NCBI GenBank assembly: GCA_003387805.1
Contig: QGSR01000113.1
Span: 1 to 6,375 of the forward strand
Source of the DNA: Bacillota bacterium
Lineage (GTDB): Bacteria; Bacillota; Limnochordia; Limnochordales; ZCTH02-B6
Direction: 5' to 3'
Length of the DNA stretch: 6,375 nucleotides
Position numbers and translations under genes: made by a program. Below are positions 1-5,377 of the stretch, piece by piece (position 1 is the first letter of the stretch; every line of letters starts with the position of its first letter). The notes under the pieces are model-generated. The model did not search any database. It was not told the origin of the DNA and saw only the letters and a list, made by a program, of their open reading frames with translations.

Positions 1-2
1 CC

Positions 3-254
3 CCCCCAACGAGCGGACCCCCCGGGCGCGCCCGCCGAAGCCGCCGCAGAGGAAGGGTCCGTCCTCCGACAGGTGGAACTGATGAACACGCCTGGTCGGC
101 TTGCCGGCGCCTGCTCGGCGGCGAGCGCGCGGCCGTCTTCCGTTCCGCCCCCGCCCACGGCGGATCCTTCTTCGAGCCGCGGTGTGAGTCCGCCGGCTCG
201 TCCAGCCGGGCAGGCGCAGGACCCGACGACGGCGACCATCCTCCGGGCGGGTGA
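3..254 (+). CDS. Possible C-terminal end of an unidentified upstream gene (partial)
   Basis: This frame is open from the left edge to a TGA at 252-254. From about position 81 it shows the codon pattern of a high-GC gene: about 80% G or C at third positions, and more A/T at second positions than the competing frame 1. The peptide ends in a Gly/Ser/Asp/Pro-rich tail and I do not recognise it. The stop sits inside a GTGA overlap with the alternative GTG start (251) of the protease gene downstream, a common arrangement in coupled operons. Before position 80 the codon bias is weaker, and frame 1 looks equally good there, so a frameshift or a chance open frame is possible. No start, domain or signal is visible. 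Confidence 0.3.
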   Translation, partial: PPTSGPPGRARRSRRRGRVRPPTGGTDEHAWSACRRLLGGERAAVFRSAPAHGGSFFEPRCESAGSSSRAGAGPDDGDHPPGG

Positions 255-256
255 TC
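250..256 (+). promoter_or_regulatory. Ribosome binding site deciding the protease start
   Basis: GGTGATC is complementary to the extended 3' end of bacterial 16S rRNA (full complement AAGGAGGTGATC) and ends 3 nt before ATG 260. When aligned to the GGAGG core position, the spacing is suitable. The alternative GTG at 251 overlaps this site and has no Shine-Dalgarno sequence at a usable distance, so ATG 260 is preferred. Confidence 0.5.
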
Positions 257-259
257 GTC

Positions 260-1108
260 ATGGCGCGACGCCTCACGGCCGTCCGCGCGCGCTGGTGGCT
301 GCTGGTGCTGGTCTTCCTGACGGCGGCCTCGGCGGGCGCGTCGGCCCAAAGCTTCTGGGACGAGCTGCTGACCGGCATCGAGCTGTCCATCGGCCAGTCG
401 GTGGCCGCCGGCGTGTTCGAGGAATACGGGCCGCCGGCCCGGCTTTCGCCCGAGGAGCAGCAATGGCTCGCCGCGATCTTCAGCGACATCGCGGGCCGGG
501 CGCAGCGCAAAGAAGTTCCGTACAGCCTGACGGTGCTGGACAGCCCGGTGGTCAACGCGTTCGCCGCGCCGGGCGGCTACATTTTCCTCACCATCGGGCT
601 GCTGGACTACATCGGCCACGACACCGACGCGGTGGCCAACGTCATCGGCCATGAAATTGCCCACGTGGAGCGCAGGCACGGCATGAACGCCCTGGGCCGC
701 CGCCTGGGCCTGGGGCTCGTGTTGCAGCTGGCGCTGGGCCCGCCGTCCGAAGACAGCCCGGTGTGGCACCAGGTGGCCGTCATCGCCACGGAACTGATGC
801 ACCTGGGCTGGAGCCGGGATCAGGAGCATGAAGCCGACAACACGGGCCAGCGTCTGGCCGCGGCCGCGGGCTACGATCCGCACGGCATGGTACGCTTTTT
901 CACCATTTTGCGGGAACTGGAAGGCCTGGAAATTCCGTTCCTGGAGTTTTTGAGCACGCATCCGCTGACGTCGGAGCGCATCGAGCGGGCGCGCGTCCGG
1001 GCCGAGCTGCTCACGCCCGCGCCGCGCAGCCGGCCCAAGCCGGTGTCGCCGTACACGCCGCGCGGTTCCGCCGGGGAGCCGGAAGCGCCCCCCTTCTTCG
1101 TCCCTTGA
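260..1108 (+). CDS. Secreted M48-family zinc metalloprotease
   Basis: The 282-residue product is an M48 metallopeptidase, expected to cleave misfolded or damaged proteins outside the cytoplasm. Residues 1-29 form a signal peptide: an Arg-rich start, a Trp/Leu/Val core at 12-21, and a likely cut after Ala-Ser-Ala at 27-29. The zinc motif HEIAH lies at 131-135. The third ligand is most likely Glu189 in EHEAD (189-193), matching the family ExxxD pattern. A THPLTSER stretch at 233-240 is the usual M48 C-terminal signature. The tail from about 250 is rich in Pro and Arg and is probably unstructured. Only the signal segment is hydrophobic enough to span a membrane, so it resembles the soluble BepA/LoiP type more than the multi-pass HtpX/Ste24 type. 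GTG 251 would add three residues. It lies 96 bp upstream of the SIMPL gene, probably in one operon. The family call is firm; the substrate is unknown. Confidence 0.95.
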   Translation: MARRLTAVRARWWLLVLVFLTAASAGASAQSFWDELLTGIELSIGQSVAAGVFEEYGPPARLSPEEQQWLAAIFSDIAGRAQRKEVPYSLTVLDSPVVNAFAAPGGYIFLTIGLLDYIGHDTDAVANVIGHEIAHVERRHGMNALGRRLGLGLVLQLALGPPSEDSPVWHQVAVIATELMHLGWSRDQEHEADNTGQRLAAAAGYDPHGMVRFFTILRELEGLEIPFLEFLSTHPLTSERIERARVRAELLTPAPRSRPKPVSPYTPRGSAGEPEAPPFFVP

Positions 1109-1110
1109 CC

Positions 1111-1128
1111 CCGCACATTGTTGTGCGG
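1111..1128 (+). other. Small hairpin after the protease stop
   Basis: CCGCACA (1111-1117) and TGTGCGG (1122-1128) form a perfect 7-bp stem with a TTGT loop, starting 2 nt after the stop codon. No T tract follows, so it is a poor intrinsic terminator. It may protect the mRNA end or attenuate read-through into the next gene. Confidence 0.4.
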
Positions 1129-1140
1129 CCTGCGCAGGTG

Positions 1141-1160
1141 TTCGTTCCGCCGCGGACGAA
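1141..1160 (+). other. Second inverted repeat in the protease-SIMPL gap
   Basis: TTCGTTC (1141-1147) pairs with GGACGAA (1154-1160) through seven pairs, one of them G-T, around a 6-nt loop. A 10-bp palindrome CCTGCGCAGG (1129-1138) lies just before it. With the hairpin at 1111-1128, this 96-bp gap holds three dyads and no convincing promoter. An mRNA-processing or stability role is possible but untested. Confidence 0.3.
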
Positions 1161-1204
1161 GTAACACACAATCCGTCCCATTTCGCCAACGGGGGAGAAT
1201 CGCC

Positions 1205-1921
1205 ATGCAACGGCAAAATCTGGTCTGGCCCTCCATTTTCCTGGGCACGCTTCTGGCCCTGGGCCTGTTTCTGGGCGGTATACAGGTAAAACAAGCCGCC
1301 GCCGTTTGGAAAAAGGCGGACCGCTTCGTCAGCGTGAAGGGCCTGTCCGAGCGCGAGGTGAAAGTCGACCTGGTCTTGTGGCCGCTGAGCTACACCGTCG
1401 AGGCGGCGGCGCTGGACCTTCTGCACGACGCCCTGCAGGAGGACGCGGCCAAAATCCGGGCCTTCCTGCTGCGCCACGGCTTCGACGAGTCCGAGCTGCA
1501 CGCCGTGCCGCCGCAGATCACCGACCGCTGGGAGCACTACTACGGCGACAATCCGCCGGAGATCCGCTACACGGGCAGCGGCGTGGTGCTGCTGCGCACC
1601 GACAAGGTCGACCTGGTCAAAGAGACGATGCCGAAAGTGGACGAGCTGGTGCGAGACGACGTCCTGGTTTCGCGCAGCTGGGAGCACCAGCCCCAGTTCA
1701 TCTTCACCCGGCTCAACGACATCAAGCCTGAAATGATCGCCGAGGCGACGCAGGAGGCGCGCAAGGCGGCGGTGCAGTTCGCGGAGGACTCGGGCAGCCG
1801 GGTGGGCAAAATCCGCACCGCGAGCCAGGGCTACTTCACCATCGAGGACCTGGACCAATACACGCCCGACGTCAAGAAGGTGCGGGTCGTCACGACCATC
1901 GAGTATTACCTCGAGGACTGA
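1205..1921 (+). CDS. SIMPL (DUF541) domain protein, membrane-anchored
   Basis: This 238-residue protein fits the SIMPL/DUF541 family (YggE and relatives) in length and pattern. Residues 9-28 are one hydrophobic segment, either an uncleaved anchor or a signal peptide, placing the rest outside the membrane. The domain begins with VKGLSEREVKVD at 44-55, the typical first strand, continues through alternating amphipathic helices and strands, and ends with VVTTIEYYLED at the C-terminus. No catalytic motif is visible, as usual for the family, whose biochemical role is poorly defined; some members are linked to oxidative-stress phenotypes. ATG 1205 is chosen because GGAG at 1194-1197 sits 7 nt upstream; earlier in-frame starts lack this site. 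A shared role with the M48 protease in envelope maintenance is inferred from adjacency only. Confidence 0.92.
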   Translation: MQRQNLVWPSIFLGTLLALGLFLGGIQVKQAAAVWKKADRFVSVKGLSEREVKVDLVLWPLSYTVEAAALDLLHDALQEDAAKIRAFLLRHGFDESELHAVPPQITDRWEHYYGDNPPEIRYTGSGVVLLRTDKVDLVKETMPKVDELVRDDVLVSRSWEHQPQFIFTRLNDIKPEMIAEATQEARKAAVQFAEDSGSRVGKIRTASQGYFTIEDLDQYTPDVKKVRVVTTIEYYLED

Positions 1922-1966
1922 CGCCTGCGCCCTAGGTCCGCCACGGCGGGAAACAGCGTTCGGGCG

Positions 1967-1997
1967 AAGGGCGGGCGCCGCGCGGCGCGCCGCCTTT
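1967..1997 (+). terminator. Candidate intrinsic terminator after the SIMPL gene
   Basis: A very G+C-rich stem-loop lies 45 nt after the SIMPL stop. GGCGG-GCGCC (1970-1979) pairs with GGCGC and CCGCC on the 3' side (1984-1994, with G1989 bulged) around a GCGC loop. AAG before it extends the stem with the TTT (1995-1997) after it. The stem has about 13 pairs, but the T run is only three long, so termination may be partial. It would separate the protease-SIMPL unit from pepA. Confidence 0.45.
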
Positions 1998-2003
1998 GCA
2001 GTG

Positions 2004-2026
2004 GCAATCATTGCTTGCACGAGCAA
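2004..2026 (+). promoter_or_regulatory. Short overlapping dyads upstream of pepA
   Basis: GCAAT (2004-2008) and ATTGC (2010-2014) form a perfect dyad around one base, and TTGCT (2011-2015) and AGCAA (2022-2026) form a second, overlapping one. This is the only A+T-rich stretch between the SIMPL gene and pepA, so it is the likely place for a promoter or operator. I could not fit a good -35/-10 pair to it. Confidence 0.25.
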
Positions 2027-2051
2027 ATATTTGAAACGGAGGTCGAAACGC

Positions 2052-3542
2052 ATGGACATACGGGTCCGGCAAGGCAACATCGCCGAAGCGGCCGCGGACG
2101 CGGTCATCGTCAATTTGTTTGAAGGGGTGACCCAGCCCGGCGGCGCCACCGGCGCGGTGGACGAAAAGATCGGCGGCCTCATTCGCAAAATCATCGCCGC
2201 GGGCGAATTCAAAGGCAAGCTGAACGAGACGGCGGTGCTGCACGTAGACGGCGCGCCCTTCCGCAAAGTGGTGGTCGTCGGCCTGGGCAAGCAGGCGGAG
2301 TTCAGCGCGGAGCGGGTGCGCCAGGTCAGCGCGTCGGCGCTGAAGGCCGCGGCCAAAGGCAACGTCAAGACGGTGGCCACCATCGTGCACGGCGCGGGCA
2401 TCGGCGGCATGGACGCGGAGCTCGCGGCGCAGTGCGTGGCCGAAGGGTCGCTGCTGGGCGCGTATCGGTATGACAAGTACAAGAGCAAGAGCAACGACAA
2501 CGGCGGCGACGGCGTGCAGGAGCTGGTCATCCTCGAGTGGTCCGGGGACAAGCTGGACGCCGTGGAGCGGGGCGTCGCGCGAGGCAAGATCCTGGCCGAC
2601 GCGACCAACTTCGCCCGGGACCTGGTCAACGCGCCGAGCAACGAGCTGACGCCGTCGGTGCTGGCCCAGCGGGCGCAAGCCATGGCGGAGGAGTTCGGCC
2701 TCGAGTGCGAGATCCTGGACCGGGCGGCCATGGAGAAGCTGGGCATGGGCGCGCTGCTGGGCGTCGCCAAAGGCAGCGCCGAGGAGCCCAAGCTCGTCTT
2801 CTTGCGCTACCGCGGCGCCGACGGCGACCCGGTGGCGCTGGTGGGCAAGGGCGTGACGTTTGACACCGGCGGCATCAGCCTCAAGCCCGCCCAGGGCATG
2901 GGCGCCATGACCAGCGACATGGCCGGCGCGGCCGCGGTGCTGGGCGCCATGCGGGCCATCGCGCAGCTAAGGCCCCGGCAGCACGTCATCGCCGTCGCGG
3001 CGTGCGTCGAAAACATGCCGTCGGGCACGGCGCAAAAGCCCGGCGACGTGGTGCGGGCCATGACGGGCAAGACCATCGAGATCGACAACACCGACGCGGA
3101 AGGCCGGCTCATCCTGGCCGACGCGGTGGCGTATGCCGAATCCCAGGGCGCCCACACCATCGTGGACGTGGCCACGCTCACCGGCGCGTGCGTCATCGCG
3201 CTGGGCAAGCTCTACACGGGCCTGGTGGCCAACGACGACGCGCTGGCCGACGCCATTTTGGCCGCGGGCGCCAAAGCCGGCGAGCGCTACGCCCGCCTGC
3301 CGGCGGACCCCGAGTACAAGGAGCAGTACAAGAGCGACATCGCGGACATCAAGAACACCGGCGGCCGGGAGGCCGGCGCCATCACCGGCGGCCTCATCAT
3401 CAGCGAGTTCATCGAAAACGCCCGCTGGGCTCACCTGGACATCGCCGGCACCAGCACCAGCGACAAAGACCGCCACTACCTGGTCAAAGGCGCCACCGGC
3501 GTGGCCGTGCGCACGCTGGCCGAATTTGTGGCCGGGCTGTAA
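2052..3542 (+). CDS. pepA: Leucyl aminopeptidase, M17 family
   Basis: The 496-residue product is a cytosolic M17 aminopeptidase, a two-metal hexameric enzyme that removes N-terminal residues, preferably Leu, during peptide turnover. The N-terminal half (about 1-165) is the variable, macro-like domain. The catalytic domain follows from about 180, with TNFARDLVNAPSNELTP as its opening signature. Metal and catalytic residues are all present: Lys266 and Asp271 in GKGVTFDTGG, Lys278 in SLKP, Asp289 in TSDM, and Asp348, Glu350 and Arg352 in the family signature NTDAEGRL (346-353). Their spacing (5, 12, 23 and 82 residues after Lys266) equals that of bovine Lys250, Asp255, Lys262, Asp273 and Asp332. 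Length is normal for the family. ATG 2052 is chosen over GTG 2001 because GGAGGT (2038-2043) lies 8 nt upstream. No signal peptide is seen. Some M17 members also bind DNA; nothing here shows that. Confidence 0.97.
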   Translation: MDIRVRQGNIAEAAADAVIVNLFEGVTQPGGATGAVDEKIGGLIRKIIAAGEFKGKLNETAVLHVDGAPFRKVVVVGLGKQAEFSAERVRQVSASALKAAAKGNVKTVATIVHGAGIGGMDAELAAQCVAEGSLLGAYRYDKYKSKSNDNGGDGVQELVILEWSGDKLDAVERGVARGKILADATNFARDLVNAPSNELTPSVLAQRAQAMAEEFGLECEILDRAAMEKLGMGALLGVAKGSAEEPKLVFLRYRGADGDPVALVGKGVTFDTGGISLKPAQGMGAMTSDMAGAAAVLGAMRAIAQLRPRQHVIAVAACVENMPSGTAQKPGDVVRAMTGKTIEIDNTDAEGRLILADAVAYAESQGAHTIVDVATLTGACVIALGKLYTGLVANDDALADAILAAGAKAGERYARLPADPEYKEQYKSDIADIKNTGGREAGAITGGLIISEFIENARWAHLDIAGTSTSDKDRHYLVKGATGVAVRTLAEFVAGL

Positions 3543-3570
3543 GCCGGGCCGGGGACCGTCAGGCGGAAAC

Positions 3571-3690
3571 CGCCGGGCCTGCGCCCGCCGGGCCTGCGCC
3601 CGCCGGACCCGCACCCGCCGGACCCGCACCCGCTGGACCTGAGGCCGTCGGGCCGGAGCCAGTCGAGCCTGAGCCGTTGCGCGGAAGCCG
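3571..3690 (+). repeat. Decaying 15-bp tandem repeat after pepA
   Basis: Units begin at 3571, 3586, 3601, 3616 and 3631, and less clearly at 3646 and 3661. The first two are identical (CGCCGGGCCTGCGCC), the next two are identical to each other (CGCCGGACCCGCACC), and later ones drift. The array starts about 30 nt after the pepA stop and overlaps a small hairpin (GGCGG-AAA-CCGCC, 3562-3574). One frame reads as repeated Pro-Ala-Gly, but it has no start or ribosome site of its own, so I treat the array as non-coding. Slippage during replication would explain paired identical neighbours. Confidence 0.75.
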
Positions 3691-3735
3691 TGGGCCGCAG
3701 CCCGTTCAGTCTGAGCCCTTTGCGCCGGATCCGTT

Positions 3736-3770
3736 GGGCAGTGCACGGCCGGACCGGCCGTGCACCGCCC
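3736..3770 (+). repeat. 35-nt near-perfect palindrome
   Basis: GTGCACGGCCGG (3741-3752) and CCGGCCGTGCAC (3754-3765) are perfect 12-nt complementary arms around a single A. After one mismatch the pairing resumes with GGGC (3736-3739) and GCCC (3767-3770). It coincides with the first unit of the 37-bp array. No T run follows on either strand, so it does not look like a standard terminator. As RNA or extruded DNA it could fold into a very stable hairpin. Confidence 0.8.
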
Positions 3771-4010
3771 GGTGGGCAAAGTACGGCCGATGGAGCAAAG
3801 CATGGCCCGTTTGGCCGTGCCCGTCCCGTTGCGCAAAGCACGGGCGGTGGGCAGAGCCCATGCCGTTGCGCAAAGTCTAGGCGCCGGGCACAGCCCATGC
3901 CGCTGCGCAACGCCTAGCCGCTGGGCACAGCCCATGCCGCTGCGCAACGCCTAGCCGCTGGGCACAGCCCATGCCGCTGCGCAAAGCACGGACGGCGGGC
4001 AGTGCACCGG
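3736..4010 (+). repeat. 37-bp tandem array, eight units
   Basis: GGGCA-type unit starts fall at 3736, 3774, about 3812, 3849, 3886, 3923, 3960 and 3997; the first two steps are 38 bp and the rest 37 bp. The units at 3886, 3923 and 3960 are nearly identical, while the outer ones are diverged. A typical unit starts GGGCACAGCCCATGCC, which contains a small GGGC-ACA-GCCC hairpin, and continues CGCTGCGCAACGCCTAG. The first and last units share GGGCAGTGCAC, unlike the middle. Because 37 is not a multiple of three, reading frames rotate from unit to unit, which argues against coding. There are no spacers, so it is not a CRISPR array. Confidence 0.85.
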
Positions 4011-4037
4011 CCCCGGCGGAAGTCGCAGGGCCCGCGC

Positions 4038-4082
4038 TCCCGCCCGTGAGAACGTTTTTCCCTTTGGTTCTCGTGGGCGGGA
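4038..4082 (+). other. Long stem-loop just after the 37-bp array
   Basis: The left arm TCCCGCCCGTGAGAAC (4038-4053) pairs with GTTCTCGTGGGCGGGA (4067-4082) over 16 positions, two of them G-T pairs. The 13-nt loop is rich in T and C. The G-T pairs make the hairpin stronger as + strand RNA than as its complement, hinting at a transcribed + strand. No T tract follows the stem. It could be a structured 3' end for a transcript that leaves pepA. Confidence 0.6.
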
Positions 4083-4384
4083 CGGAATCGCGATTTCGTT
4101 TCCACCGGCGGAAGTTTGATCGGTCCGACGTCTGGTTTGACCGCTGAAACGCCGTCAAACGGCGAGACCGAAATCCGGTTTTGTTTCCGCCGGCGGGAAT
4201 TGCCGTGACGGCCCCCGGGGATGGCCCGGCATCCGCCTATCGAGCGCCGAGGCACCGCCAAACCGCCGTCAAATCACCCTCACGCTGCCCACAAGCCACC
4301 AACGAGCCACCGTCAAGCCTCCGTCGTGTCCCTGCCGCAGCCGGGCGCAGCAGCCGGACACCGGCTCGCATCCTCCTGGCCTCG
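4083..4384. other. Gene-free stretch with divergent hairpin repeats
   Basis: I see no credible gene here. Two related segments, at about 4093-4113 and 4174-4198, each hold GTTTCC followed by a CGGCGG-type arm; they lie 85 bp apart and resemble, distantly, the hairpin cores of the 153-bp array downstream. Between them is a perfect stem CGCCGT-CAA-ACGGCG (4150-4164). A further stem AGCCGG-ACA-CCGGCT lies at 4352-4366. Open frames across the stretch are short, start without ribosome sites and have no recognisable product. Confidence 0.5.
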
Positions 4385-4975
4385 CGCTGTCCGCTCGCCC
4401 CGCAACGTCGTTGGAGGAATACCGCCATAGGTGACGGCAAAATGCGAACTCATCGCCATAGGTGGCGATGGCATCGCGATTCCTCTCCATGAATGCCGAT
4501 TGGCCCTAGGCTCCGGGGCCAAGTAACGCTGTACGCGATGATCGGGCCGCTTCGGGCAGGCCGTCAGGCGGAAATCGCCACAGGCGAAGACGAAAGCCGA
4601 AATCATCGCCGTAGGTGAAGCTGTAATCGCAATTCATCTCCATGGGTGGCGATATGCTCGTGGCACGAGTGCCGAATACAGCTGCGAGCGATGATTACGA
4701 CACTGCGGGCGTGTGGTTCGACGAACATCGCCATGGGTGGCGGCGAAATCCGAAATCTTCGCCGTAGGTGGAGCTGTAATCACAATTCATCTCCATGGGT
4801 GGAGATGTGCCCGTGACATCAGTACCGGCTAAGGCTAGGAGCCATAATCCCGGCGCTGCGGCCATGCACTTGGAGGAACATCGCCATCGGTAGAGGCGAA
4901 AGCCGGAATCGTCTCCACAGGTGGAGCTGCTACCGCAATACATCTCCATGGATGGCGACCGAACATCTCAGTGAG
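4385..4975 (+). repeat. 153-bp tandem array with nested 31-bp hairpin repeats
   Basis: Four units keep an exact 153-bp register: matched positions 4452, 4605, 4758 and 4911 start the same segment. Between units, GCTG at 4528, 4681 and (as GCTA) 4834 also aligns, as does TTGGAGGAA at 4411 and 4870, so the whole unit is repeated and a partial unit precedes the first full one. Each unit holds three cores of the form CC-A/G-N-x-GG-TGG spaced exactly 31 bp apart (4425, 4456, 4487; then 4578, 4609, 4640; 4731, 4762, 4793; 4884, 4915, 4946). Several cores are true hairpins, for example CATCGCCA/TGGCGATG (4451-4470) and ATCTCCA/TGGAGAT (4789-4806). Base use differs from the genes: 4741-4800 is 30 of 60 G+C. 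153 bp equals 51 codons, so the minus strand shows a repeated peptide, but without a ribosome site and with stops. Confidence 0.88.
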
Positions 4976-4985
4976 GCATCCGGGT

Positions 4986-5134
4986 GGCCTGAGCAAGGAA
5001 AGGGGACGGCTTGAGCGAGCCAAGGGGCGGCTTGAGCGAGCCAAGGGACGGCTTGAGCGAGCCAAGGGGCGGCTTGAGCGAGCCAAGGGACGGTTCGAGC
5101 GAGGCGAGAGCACGGCTTGAACGACGCCCGGCGG
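4986..5134 (+). repeat. 21-bp tandem array, seven units
   Basis: Units begin at 4986, 5008, 5029, 5050, 5071, 5092 and 5114. The central four share GGCTTGAGCGAGCCAAGG, and their ends alternate GGC, GAC, GGC, GAC, so the true period there is 42 bp. The outer units are diverged. Each unit can fold into a small hairpin, GGCTT-GAGC-GAGCC with one T-G pair. All minus-strand frames read as 7-residue repeats because 21 is divisible by three, but none has a start with a ribosome site or a recognisable protein context. Confidence 0.85.
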
Positions 5135-5297
5135 GTTGACGCTCGCTCCGCACGGTCCACCGCGGCCCCGCCAGCCCCGGCGGAAACCCGGCGGAAACCA
5201 CGAGCTGGAAGCTTCGCCAATATGCGGGGCCTTCCGCATCCGGCGGGCGAGGCGCTGGACTGGACGCCTCTCACATCCAGAACATGACGAACGCGGG
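5135..5297. other. Gene-free spacer before the hydrolase promoter
   Basis: No gene is seen. It holds two adjacent copies of CCGGCGGAAAC (5177-5187 and 5188-5198) and a stem ATGCGG-GGCCTT-CCGCAT (5222-5239) with no T tract. The GGCGGAAA word also occurs at 3562 and 4567 in the same long gap. Confidence 0.5.
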
Positions 5298-5327
5298 TTG
5301 ACACCGGCCATGGCTCCACGATATTGT
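5298..5327 (+). promoter_or_regulatory. Sigma-A type promoter of the hydrolase gene
   Basis: TTGACA at 5298-5303 is a perfect -35 box. TATTGT at 5322-5327, after an 18-nt spacer, matches four of six -10 positions. Transcription would start near 5334, leaving a leader of about 45 nt before ATG 5378. The stretch from 5320 is strikingly A+T-rich for this window. Confidence 0.65.
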
Positions 5328-5345
5328 ATTAATGTATTAGTACAA
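5324..5345 (+). promoter_or_regulatory. Candidate operator dyad at the hydrolase promoter
   Basis: A 22-bp dyad has outer arms TTGTA (5324-5328) and TACAA (5341-5345) and inner arms TAAT (5330-5333) and ATTA (5336-5339). Nine of eleven position pairs match. It overlaps the -10 box and the predicted start site, the usual place for a repressor. The TGTA...TACA form recalls operators of GntR/YtrA-like regulators, but the regulator is not in this window. Confidence 0.5.
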
Positions 5346-5377
5346 AACAGACCACAGCTTGGAAGGTGGCATACAGC

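Noticed and set aside
73..654. 193-codon + strand open frame overlapping the protease
   Set aside because: From 260 on it is a shadow of the clearly conserved M48 gene, and its Arg/Gly/Pro-rich product has no family features.
3543..3735. Pro-Ala-Gly repeat protein encoded by the 15-bp array
   Set aside because: The frame is continuous only because it shadows pepA upstream; there is no start codon with a ribosome site within the gap.
3741..3765. Standard intrinsic terminator for pepA
   Set aside because: The palindrome is strong, but no T run follows it on either strand.
2967..3947. 326-codon minus-strand open frame
   Set aside because: It is antisense to the conserved pepA catalytic domain and then runs into the 37-bp array; the product is low-complexity.
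3736..4010. CRISPR array
   Set aside because: The 37-bp units abut each other with no unique spacers, and no cas genes are in the window.
4411..4816. Small + strand genes behind the GGAGGAA motif of each 153-bp unit
   Set aside because: GGAGGAA is followed by ATA or ATC instead of ATG at 4428 and 4887, and the one unit with ATG (4733) has lost the GGAGG, so no unit has both.
4385..4975. CRISPR array from the regular 31-bp cores
   Set aside because: The 31-bp spacing is tandem repetition of similar sequence; the segments between cores are themselves repeated every 153 bp, unlike spacers.
4385..5134. Insertion sequence or transposon remnant
   Set aside because: There is no transposase-like frame, no flanking target duplication that I can see, and the repeats are tandem, not terminal.
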